From Enterocloster asparagiformis (GTDB lineage: Bacteria > Bacillota > Clostridia > Lachnospirales > Lachnospiraceae): DNA of 64,000 nucleotides. The notes under the pieces are model-generated. The model had not been told where the DNA came from. It did no database searches and saw only the letters and a list, made by a program, of their open reading frames with translations. The stretch is taken from assembly GCA_018380885.1 (NCBI GenBank), contig JAGZSY010000026.1, positions 67,506 to 131,505 on the forward strand. The letters are read 5' to 3'. This document shows, one piece after another, positions 8,825 to 15,465 of this stretch; position 1 is the first letter of the stretch, and every line of letters starts with the position of its first letter. The position numbers and the translations under genes are program-made.

Positions 8825-9151
8825 TCACTCGGCATTCAGCATCTGTTTGGCGGCGGCCAGAAGAATTTTTCTATCTCTGCCGTTCAGCAACCGGATGCAT
8901 CGGATCAACTGCTCCGTTTCGCCGTTGTCTGCTTTCCCGTCGGGATAAGCAACTGTATCCGCTGACATATGTAGCGTCCGCACCAATCGGAACAGTGTGT
9001 CAATACTGACCCTCCGCTCCTCGTTTTCAATGGCTTGGATGTAACGAGCTGTCTTTCCAATTTGCTCTGCAAGTTCTTCCTGTGTCATGTTTTCGGCAAT
9101 ACGGGCCTGTTTGAAAATCGGCCCCATGTAGGATAAATCCAGTTTTTCCAC
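8825..9151 (-). CDS. Xre-family transcriptional regulator
   Basis: A 108-residue protein with a Cro/C1 helix-turn-helix at residues 10-65 (FKQARIAENMTQEELAEQIGKTARYIQAIENEERRVS). The start is a GTG; GGAGGTG lies upstream at slightly long spacing, so a start a few codons earlier is possible. The C-terminal 35 residues are helical and could dimerise. Xre proteins commonly repress transfer or tet-linked genes in Tn916-like elements. It lies 3' of the tet gene and winged-helix gene on the same strand, with a 130-base gap that may hold its own promoter. The signal it answers is unknown. Confidence 0.8.
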   Translation of the reverse strand: MEKLDLSYMGPIFKQARIAENMTQEELAEQIGKTARYIQAIENEERRVSIDTLFRLVRTLHMSADTVAYPDGKADNGETEQLIRCIRLLNGRDRKILLAAAKQMLNAE

Positions 9152-9281
9152 CAGCAGTTCACCTCCAACACCATTTTACAGTTCGGGTGTTGAAGTGTGA
9201 ACGTATTACTGGTTCGTTTGTAGCACGAATAAATTTTACTGGCAGATATGAGCTGTACATTCCGCCATAATTGTAGCTGGC

Positions 9282-9614
9282 CTACGCGGCTACGAATTTG
9301 TAGCCATAGCCAATTAAGGTGTGAATGAACTCAGGGGAGGAAGCGTTCTTCTCAATTTTTTTCCGTAGTCGATAGATCGTATTTTCAACTGTGTGGCAGC
9401 TTCCGAAGCTATCTTCTCCCCAAACGGCTTCGTATATCTGTTCTTTTGTGAGCGCCCAGCCTGGATGGCGAGCCAAAAAATAGAGCAGATCAAATTCTTT
9501 TGTTGTTAAAGAAACATGTTGATCACTTAGATAAACACTGCGATAACATGGGCAAATAATCAAATCGTTGATACTAATTTCCGGTTCCGGTTGATAATCA
9601 ACAGAATAGTTCAT
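9282..9614 (-). CDS. Orphan OmpR/PhoB-type winged-helix DNA-binding protein, no receiver domain
   Basis: A 110-residue protein containing only the C-terminal effector domain of a response regulator: VSLTTKEFDLLYFLARHPG, then WALTKEQIYEAVWG, then TVENTIYRLRKKIE and the wing GYGYKFVA. There is no phosphoacceptor domain. The ATG at 9614 is chosen because AAGGAGG sits 8 bases upstream; an upstream extension would run into the tet gene. It starts 13 bases after the tet stop, so the two are cotranscribed. It could be a remnant of a VanR-like regulator or a phosphorylation-independent regulator of the tet region. Confidence 0.75.
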   Translation of the reverse strand: MNYSVDYQPEPEISINDLIICPCYRSVYLSDQHVSLTTKEFDLLYFLARHPGWALTKEQIYEAVWGEDSFGSCHTVENTIYRLRKKIEKNASSPEFIHTLIGYGYKFVAA

Positions 9615-9627
9615 CTCTCCAGCCTCC

Positions 9628-11607
9628 TTACATGAGCGACATCTCAAAACAAGGACTTTCGTTCTCCATAGGAGCATCTATTTCAAATGCCTTTTCAAAT
9701 AGATAACGTGTTTTGTCCAATCTGGCATCTGGTTTTCTTGCCTGATAGACTGGTTTTCCAACATTAGGCTGGTAGCCGGAGGGTTCCGTCAAAAACATAC
9801 CTCTGCCATTTGTAAATTGGGAAAGCTGCTTTTTATAGCGCGGTGCTGTACGGGCGGGAATGCTGCCCGATACTACGATTTCACTGTGCCTTGTTTCAAT
9901 CGAATCAATTACAGCCTGATACTTATTTAAGTCATTATAAGCACGGGCGTCAGAGTCCTGCGGAACAAAAAGCTGGAAATCCAATCGTGGTTCCAATAGC
10001 TCCGTGCCAGCCCTTTTTAATACCTGTTCAAAAACGAGCGGGGCTAAATGGCGAAAGTCCGCTGGCGTGCTGACCGGGCTGTAATACAGGCCATACTCAA
10101 AGCACACCTTTAAATCGGTTACCTCCCAGCCGAACAGCCCTTGTTCACAACCATATTTAATGCCATCCGCAACAGCGTTTTGAAAAGACCTGTTTAAATA
10201 TCCATAGGATACTTTACTTTCCAAACATAGCCCGGAACCAATTGGGAGCGGCTCAATGGAAAGACCAATAGAGGCCCAAAAAGGATTAGGGGGAACCTCG
10301 ATATGGACGGTATACTCTGCTTTTTTAAGAGGACGCTCTTTGTAAATCGTTGTCAAATCCCCAATTTGAACAGAAATATGATAGCGATTTTCCAATAACG
10401 CACACACAACTTCCATTTGAACCTGCCCAAGAAAACCAACGACGATATCACTGCTCCTTGAATCTAGCCTATACTGCAGTAAAGGATCAGATTGCGCCAA
10501 TTCAGAAAGTGCTTCTAAAAGGGAAACGCGCTCATCAGGGTCGCACGGAGAAATGCTGGCCTGCATCATCGGGTGGACAGTCTGCGCGGGTAAATATTTT
10601 TCAGGTACTTCGCCAATGGTATCACCAATTTTGAATCCGTTTTCATTCGGGATAATAGCAATATCTCCACATTCAACCTGTTCGACAACAGCGATTCCAC
10701 CTGATTGAGGGATTTCTAATTTCTTTATTTTGATCGTCTCGTCTCTGTCGGCAACAGTTACTACATCCCTCGTTTGCAGCGATCCTCCGAAAACCCGCAG
10801 ATAGGTATGTTTGTTCAGCAGGTCGTCCTGCTCAATTTTATAAACCAAGGCACAGGGAGCTACTGATGTAAGGGCAGGTAATGGAGAAAATTCTTTTATA
10901 AGAGCATCCATCAGTTCTTTTGTGCCTATATTACCCAGCGCACTGCCATGATAAATTGGAAGCAGAGTTCCATTTTTCATGCTTTGCTCTCTGCTGCTTA
11001 TAATATCGTCAAGTTTAACCGGCTGATCTAAAACATACTTTTCAGTTAAAGCCTCGTCGGCTTCAATGATTGTATCGATAAAGGAACTCCCAAACATATC
11101 CATACTGTTTAATTGCACAGTTCTGCCAATAGAAACATCTTGCATTACAAGAATGTTAGGGGCCAGCTTTTCTTTAATTTCCGTATAAAGTGGCTCCAGT
11201 TCAATACCTGGCTGGTCTATTTTGTTGATAAAGACAAGAGCCGGAATCTGCAGCTTTTTAATTGCCTCGAACAAAATTCTTGTCTGTGCCTGTATTCCGT
11301 CTTTTGCAGAGATCAGCAAAACCGCGCCGTCCAATATACTTAAAGAACGTTCAACCTCTGCAAAAAAATCCATGTGTCCCGGAGTGTCGAGCAAATTCAC
11401 TTTGGTATCGCCCCAATAAAAGGACACAACAGAGGTCTGGATGGTAATGCCGCGTTGCTTTTCCAGCATCATGGAATCTGTAACAGCAGTGCCTCTGTCA
11501 ACGCGGCCAGCTTTTTCAACAGCGCCGCTTGTGTATAACATACTCTCTGTCAATGTGGTTTTTCCGGCATCAACATGAGCCATTATGCCTATATTAATTG
11601 TTTTCAT
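9628..11607 (-). CDS. tet: Tetracycline resistance ribosomal protection protein
   Basis: A 659-residue elongation-factor-G-like GTPase that removes tetracycline from the ribosome. It begins MKTINIGIMAHVDAGKTT (G1), followed by RGITIQ (G2), DTPGHMDF (G3) and NKID (G4). Domain IV carries YYSPVSTPADFR, the loop conserved in Tet(M), Tet(O) and Tet(W). The in-frame upstream extension is rejected because GGAGG precedes the ATG at 11,607. Many positions differ from my recollection of Tet(M), Tet(O) and Tet(W) and the protein is about 20 residues longer at the C terminus (ending SPCFEMSLM), so I do not assign a class letter. The gene is AT-rich and sits behind a canonical promoter and leader-peptide attenuator. 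Confidence 0.93.
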   Translation of the reverse strand: MKTINIGIMAHVDAGKTTLTESMLYTSGAVEKAGRVDRGTAVTDSMMLEKQRGITIQTSVVSFYWGDTKVNLLDTPGHMDFFAEVERSLSILDGAVLLISAKDGIQAQTRILFEAIKKLQIPALVFINKIDQPGIELEPLYTEIKEKLAPNILVMQDVSIGRTVQLNSMDMFGSSFIDTIIEADEALTEKYVLDQPVKLDDIISSREQSMKNGTLLPIYHGSALGNIGTKELMDALIKEFSPLPALTSVAPCALVYKIEQDDLLNKHTYLRVFGGSLQTRDVVTVADRDETIKIKKLEIPQSGGIAVVEQVECGDIAIIPNENGFKIGDTIGEVPEKYLPAQTVHPMMQASISPCDPDERVSLLEALSELAQSDPLLQYRLDSRSSDIVVGFLGQVQMEVVCALLENRYHISVQIGDLTTIYKERPLKKAEYTVHIEVPPNPFWASIGLSIEPLPIGSGLCLESKVSYGYLNRSFQNAVADGIKYGCEQGLFGWEVTDLKVCFEYGLYYSPVSTPADFRHLAPLVFEQVLKRAGTELLEPRLDFQLFVPQDSDARAYNDLNKYQAVIDSIETRHSEIVVSGSIPARTAPRYKKQLSQFTNGRGMFLTEPSGYQPNVGKPVYQARKPDARLDKTRYLFEKAFEIDAPMENESPCFEMSLM

Positions 11608-11635
11608 AATTTGCCTCCGAATCGTCGTTATGATA

Positions 11636-11674
11636 CAAAAATCCCCTGTGTTAAAAATACTTTCAACACAGGGG
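11636..11674 (-). terminator. Attenuator terminator in the tet leader
   Basis: On the minus strand, perfect 10-base arms CCCCTGTGTT and AACACAGGGG (plus-strand 11665-11674 and 11643-11652) enclose a 12-base loop and are followed by ATTTTTG: a Rho-independent terminator only about 30 bases before the tet start. The loop base sequence at 11656-11665 is exactly complementary over 10 bases to 11752-11761, upstream in the leader, so pairing of these two would prevent the terminator from forming. Confidence 0.88.
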
Positions 11675-11836
11675 AACCATAACGCCACAAAGGCATAACG
11701 ATAAAGGCCGTCAGGAATATAGTAAATCCAATAGCGGCTTTAACGCAAATATGAAAGTATTCTTAAATAAGGTACAGCAAATAAACCTTATAAAACTAAT
11801 AAGGCTACAAACTGACCTTCATCATTCAATTGATTG

Positions 11837-11860
11837 TTATTTAAGAATACCTTGCCGCAT
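11837..11860 (-). CDS. Leader peptide MRQGILK of the tet attenuator
   Basis: A seven-codon reading frame, ATG to TAA, encoding MRQGILK. It has an AAGGAG site 11 bases upstream and lies about 30 bases after the promoter. Fourteen bases of its 3' end (GTATTCTTAAATAA, plus 11837-11850) pair perfectly with 11757-11770 downstream in the leader RNA; a smaller hairpin (11786-11804) lies between. This is the layout of translation-dependent attenuation: ribosome position on the short frame decides which leader hairpins form. Regulation by tetracycline is inferred by analogy with tet(M). Confidence 0.75.
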   Translation of the reverse strand: MRQGILK

Positions 11861-11894
11861 TCGATTATTTAACTCCTTATCACAAATTTGTTTT

Positions 11895-11923
11895 ATTATA
11901 GCCCCTGACGCCACGCTTGTCAA
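11895..11923 (-). promoter_or_regulatory. Consensus sigma-A promoter of tet
   Basis: On the minus strand, TTGACA (plus 11918-11923) and TATAAT (plus 11895-11900) are separated by exactly 17 bases, a perfect match to consensus. Constitutive initiation followed by leader attenuation is the likely control mode. Confidence 0.92.
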
Positions 11924-12293
11924 GTTACATTGGCAGGTGAACACAAAATGATAAGTTTGTGAAACCAATCTGAATATAAGATGAATGGCGTAAATTAGAA
12001 TAACATTCGAGGCCACAATTTATACAAAAGCACCTCGCGAAAGAAAAAAACAGTTCTTTGGCGAGCTATTTTGCGTTCTCGGAAAATACCCTCCAAGTTC
12101 TGTTTTTGGATTTGGAGGGTATTTTTATGCGCTGGACTTCCGGTGCGCCGCTGCTCGTTCGTAGCAGCGACACTTAACCGCAGAAAATAAAAACAGGCTG
12201 GATGGTGGCCAGTCAAAAAAATTCCGGTTTCTGCAACAGCCCTTTGCGGCTGTAATGACGAACTTGTAGAACATGTAAAATACGAACGAAAGA
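11924..12293. other. Gene-free spacer between tet promoter and sigma-like gene
   Basis: No gene is supported. It contains a strong inverted repeat with perfect 12-base arms AATACCCTCCAA (12085-12096) and TTGGAGGGTATT (12112-12123) with T tracts on both strands, likely a bidirectional terminator that insulates tet from the flanking operon. A small palindrome GCTGCT ... AGCAGC (12150-12168) and the sequence GCAACAGC (12233-12240) follow; the latter can pair with the terminator at 12294-12338. Confidence 0.6.
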
Positions 12294-12338
12294 AGAACGC
12301 TTGCAACGGCTATGTAGCTGTTGCAGACGTTCTTTTTT
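12294..12338 (+). terminator. Hairpin terminator/attenuator ahead of the sigma-like gene
   Basis: A long stem (GAACG and GCAACGGCT pairing with AGCTGTTGC and CGTTC, 12295-12332) is followed by TTTTTTG. It sits 88 bases before the sigma-like start, so it would stop transcription into that gene. GCTGTTGC in its right arm is also perfectly complementary to GCAACAGC at 12233-12240, giving a possible antiterminator. Confidence 0.75.
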
Positions 12339-12425
12339 GCGCTAAAAAGCCAGAAAGAAGATGCCGTAGTCCGCCGCTCGTCCTTCGTTTTCGCCCCAAG
12401 CAACGAAATTAAGGAGGACAAGAAA

Positions 12426-12836
12426 ATGTCAGAGAACAAAAAATATACCATCGTAGTAAAACACCAGCGTGTGGAGGTCAGCGAGGCCGTCTACCGCGCC
12501 TACCACCAAGAGCGCGAGGCCGAGCGGTATCGGCGGAGCCTCGTCATGGACAACGAATATTCTCTGGAGCGGTTTCAGGAGGACGGCGTGAACATCGAAT
12601 TCCGGCTGGACGTCTGCCGGGATTTCGTGGATGAGCTGATGCGGGCCGAGCAGGAACGTGAACTCCACGCGGCTCTGCAGACCTTGACCGTGAAGGAACG
12701 ACTGCTGATCCATGAGCTGTTCTGGAACGGCAAAAGCGAGCGGGAACTTTCCGCGATGATCGCGGTGCCGCAGAAAACCATCAACGACAGGAAACGGAAA
12801 ATCCTCGTCAAGCTGCGCCGTCAGATGGAAATTTAA
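12426..12836 (+). CDS. Sigma-70 region 4-like regulator
   Basis: A 136-residue protein. Its C-terminal 60 residues are a sigma region 4 helix-turn-helix: LHAALQTLTVKERLLIHELFWNGKSERELSAMIAVPQKTINDRKRKILVKL. The N-terminal half is charged and helical. AAGGAGGACAAG precedes the ATG. Proteins like this are carried near the recombination end of Tn916- and Tn1549-type elements and are thought to control excision or transfer genes; direct sigma activity is unproven because no region 2 is present. Its leader contains a terminator with an alternative fold. Confidence 0.8.
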   Translation: MSENKKYTIVVKHQRVEVSEAVYRAYHQEREAERYRRSLVMDNEYSLERFQEDGVNIEFRLDVCRDFVDELMRAEQERELHAALQTLTVKERLLIHELFWNGKSERELSAMIAVPQKTINDRKRKILVKLRRQMEI

Positions 12837-13471
12837 AAAAGCAGAAAAAATATCCGCTCAAACCTTCGGAAAATTCCTTTATAGAAGTGAGAGGGAATAT
12901 CTCTCTTCTGTACTTTGAAAAATACCGCCGCAGGCGGTCATATCCAGCAGCACAGGTACGTTAAGCTGTTCGGCAGCGACACGGGAGATGCGCCAAGACC
13001 ACCTGTGGACAAGCCCTATCCGTCCATCAAACCGATCACATCAAAGGTGCAGAGCGAAAAACATCCGTCCCGCAAAAGCAATCCGTGGAGATTGCTCCGC
13101 CAAGACCCGGACAGCCCCTAACGATACTTCCGTCCAGTCACAGCCCCGCACACGCGGGATCACGCAATGAGGGCAGCTCCGGGAGAACCCCGGAGGGGTG
13201 AGATTCCCATGAGGGCCTGCGTCACGTCCATGTGACGGTCACCACCGGCCCGCCTGTGCCTGCTGCCCATGCGAAGCAATCCCGCTTCGCGCTCCGGGAA
13301 GTAGTGTCGAATAGGGGCAAGCGAAAACGAAGAACAAGCAAGACTTTCATGTCAGATACTATGGCGGCGGGCGCTCATACAGGCGACCAAGTCTTTAATA
13401 AATCATACCCAATGGCGTCCGCCGCCATCCATGTGCCATGAAAGCACAAATACCACAAGGAGGGATATGCT
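12837..13471. other. 635-base gene-free region with a large inverted repeat
   Basis: I find no gene with a ribosome site and family-like sequence. The right part contains an imperfect inverted repeat: ATGGCGGCGG (13361-13370) and CCGCCGCCAT (13419-13428) are exact complements, and pairing extends a few bases inward with one mismatch around a loop of about 45 bases containing an AT-rich core. Short GC-rich palindromes (for example CTCCGGGAGAACCCCGGAG near 13,170-13,190) also occur. Possible roles are a regulatory RNA, a recombination or replication site, or a leader for the MazF-like gene. Confidence 0.4.
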
Positions 13472-13855
13472 ATGCAGATCAGAAAAGGCGATCTGTTCTA
13501 CGCCGACTTAACGCCGGTGATTGGAAGCGAGCAGGGCGGCGTCCGGCCTGTGCTGATTATCCAGAACAATGTCGGAAACCGCCATAGTCCTACTGTGATT
13601 GCGGCGGCAATCACCAGCCGGTCAGGAAAACACCAACTGCCTACCCACATCAAGGTGGACGGCAATTTCCGTGGCTTAAATCAGAATTCAACGGTACTGC
13701 TTGAGCAGGTTCGTACCCTTGACCGCATCCGCTTAAAGGAGTACATAGGTCGGTTGAATGCTGCAACCATGCAATATGTGGATCAAGCCATTGCGGTCAG
13801 CTTTGGCCTTGATGGGATACTGCCGCAATGCGGTGGCACAGATGTGGAAGCATAA
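13472..13855 (+). CDS. MazF/PemK-family toxin-like protein
   Basis: A 127-residue protein with the PemK/MazF fold: IRKGDLFYADLTPVIGSEQGG is the first strand pair and conserved loop, RPVLIIQNNVGN follows, then TVIAAAITS and the C-terminal LLEQVRTLDRIRLKEYIGRL. MazF proteins are ribosome-independent endoribonucleases. AAGGAGGG precedes the ATG. No MazE/RHH antitoxin is encoded upstream, where one would be expected; the only close partner is the resolvase-like gene 17 bases downstream. It may be an element stabiliser or a regulator. Confidence 0.88.
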   Translation: MQIRKGDLFYADLTPVIGSEQGGVRPVLIIQNNVGNRHSPTVIAAAITSRSGKHQLPTHIKVDGNFRGLNQNSTVLLEQVRTLDRIRLKEYIGRLNAATMQYVDQAIAVSFGLDGILPQCGGTDVEA

Positions 13856-13872
13856 AAACAGGAGGACGGTAT

Positions 13873-14220
13873 ATGAAAAAAAGAAAACGCGCATGGGCAT
13901 ACTGTGCCATTGATGCGCCGGAAGATACACATGGCACCTTGAAAGGACAGCGCCAGCAGCTCATGGATTACGCTGAACAGATGGGATTCGAGGTGGCCGG
14001 AAGCTCCACCGACACGGGAAACCTGCCGCTTTGGGAACGGGCGGGCTTTCACCATTTTATAGAAGCGGTGCAAACCGGCAGAGCGGATGTCCTGCTCGTC
14101 ATCAATCAGAACTGCCTTACCCGTTCCTCTATGCAGCTTGCACAGCTTCAGGCATTGGCGCAAGGTTACGGAATTCAGGTCTATTCCCCGCTTTTGGGAG
14201 CCGTTCTTCATTGTCAGTAA
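13873..14220 (+). CDS. Serine-recombinase N-terminal-domain-like protein lacking catalytic residues
   Basis: A 115-residue protein with the fold signature of a resolvase catalytic domain: a first strand (AWAYCAIDAPED), LKGQRQQLMDYAEQMGFEVAG, a central FHHFIEAVQTGRADVLLVINQNCLTR and a final strand GIQVYSPL. In active resolvases the first strand reads YxRVS; here the arginine and catalytic serine positions read A and D, and the later arginine cluster is also altered. There is no DNA-binding C-terminal domain. GGAGGACGG precedes the ATG. It is therefore probably not a recombinase and may serve as a protein partner, possibly of the MazF-like toxin. Confidence 0.65.
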   Translation: MKKRKRAWAYCAIDAPEDTHGTLKGQRQQLMDYAEQMGFEVAGSSTDTGNLPLWERAGFHHFIEAVQTGRADVLLVINQNCLTRSSMQLAQLQALAQGYGIQVYSPLLGAVLHCQ

Positions 14221-14330
14221 TGCTTCATTTACAGAGAAAAATTTGTTGGGTATTGAGTGCATATAGTGATAGCTATGTGGGCGATGACACGATATACTGT
14301 GTATGACGTTAAGGAAAGGAGGGACAGCAG

Positions 14331-15449
14331 ATGAGGCAATATGCCGTAGGAACCATAGCCGAAGGAGCAACGAAGTATTTTTATATCCGCGACTGCGATA
14401 CAATGGATGTCGTGCTGCTGCCTTCCAAATATCTGAAACACAAAGTCAAATCCAACCGCTCCCCAAACACCGTGAGGCGGGCGGCATTTGCAATCTGTTA
14501 CTATCTGGAATACCTGAAAGAAATCCCGATGGAGATTCCGGAAGTCTATAAGCTGGACTACGAGAAACAGAATGAACACTTTGTGGATTTTCTCCACTGG
14601 TTGAAAGCTGGGAACCACAAGCAGGATAACAACTTAAGAGCAATTAACAATGGAACCTGTAACGCATACCTTGAGGATGTGTTCAGGTTCTATCTTTTTG
14701 TCGAAGCGGAGTACGAGCAGCTTGGGAGCCTCAAGGTACTGTCTTACAACTACCATGTGGCAGCCAACGCCGTAGGTGTCCAGAAGAAGCTGCGGTATCA
14801 ATCCTTTAAGGGATATTTAAAAGCAGAGGAACGAAATGTCCGGCCAGCGGAGCATGAGGAAATCCTCACCATCCTGCAAGCCTGCACCAACTGCCGCGAC
14901 CAGCTTCTCATCCTGCTCATCGCGGAAACCGGCTTCCGAATTGGAGAGATCCTCGGTGTGGATTATATCCACGACATTGACTACCAGCACCACATGATTG
15001 GCGTTTATTTCCGGGAGGACAATGATAATGACGCCAGAGCCAAAAATGCGGAGTACCGGAAAGCAAAGATCAGTGACGACGCCTATGAGTTTCTGATGTA
15101 CTACCTTGCGGAATACCGGGAGCTGTTACAGTACCAGAGGTTCCTGTTTATTAACATTACTGGTAAGACAGCAGGACAGCCCCTAAAGGTGGACAGCGTA
15201 TACGATATGCTGAACCGTATGGAAAAAAAGACAGAGATTGATTTAACTCCCCATATGCTCCGGCGATACTTTGCTAATATGCGCCGGAAAGCCGGATGGC
15301 GGCTGGAACTGATCCAGCAGGCCCTTGGCCATATGCATATTGACACCACCATTAAATACTTAAACATTGTGGATGATGAATTGCTGGAAGCCAGTCAGGA
15401 GTTTTATGAAAAGCACTCCGCCATGTACGGGGTGGAGAAACTGCTATAG
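14331..15449 (+). CDS. Tyrosine recombinase 1 of a Tn554/RIT-type trio (TnpA-like)
   Basis: A 372-residue tyrosine recombinase, close to the roughly 360 residues of Tn554 TnpA. An SAM-like core-binding domain occupies residues 40-150. Catalytic residues are in place: arginine in ETGFRIGEILG, lysine in the RKAKIS beta-hairpin, HMLRR, then ALGHMHIDTTIKY with the nucleophilic tyrosine. A GGAGGG site precedes the ATG at 14,331. The next recombinase starts 16 bases after its stop, and all four genes form one operon. It should cut and join DNA at the element ends together with its two partners. Confidence 0.9.
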   Translation: MRQYAVGTIAEGATKYFYIRDCDTMDVVLLPSKYLKHKVKSNRSPNTVRRAAFAICYYLEYLKEIPMEIPEVYKLDYEKQNEHFVDFLHWLKAGNHKQDNNLRAINNGTCNAYLEDVFRFYLFVEAEYEQLGSLKVLSYNYHVAANAVGVQKKLRYQSFKGYLKAEERNVRPAEHEEILTILQACTNCRDQLLILLIAETGFRIGEILGVDYIHDIDYQHHMIGVYFREDNDNDARAKNAEYRKAKISDDAYEFLMYYLAEYRELLQYQRFLFINITGKTAGQPLKVDSVYDMLNRMEKKTEIDLTPHMLRRYFANMRRKAGWRLELIQQALGHMHIDTTIKYLNIVDDELLEASQEFYEKHSAMYGVEKLL

Positions 15450-15465
15450 AAGGAGGTGAGGAAGG

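Noticed and set aside
12915..13441. Several 60-70 codon open frames in the non-coding region before the MazF-like gene
   Set aside because: They overlap one another, lack ribosome sites and show no protein-like pattern.
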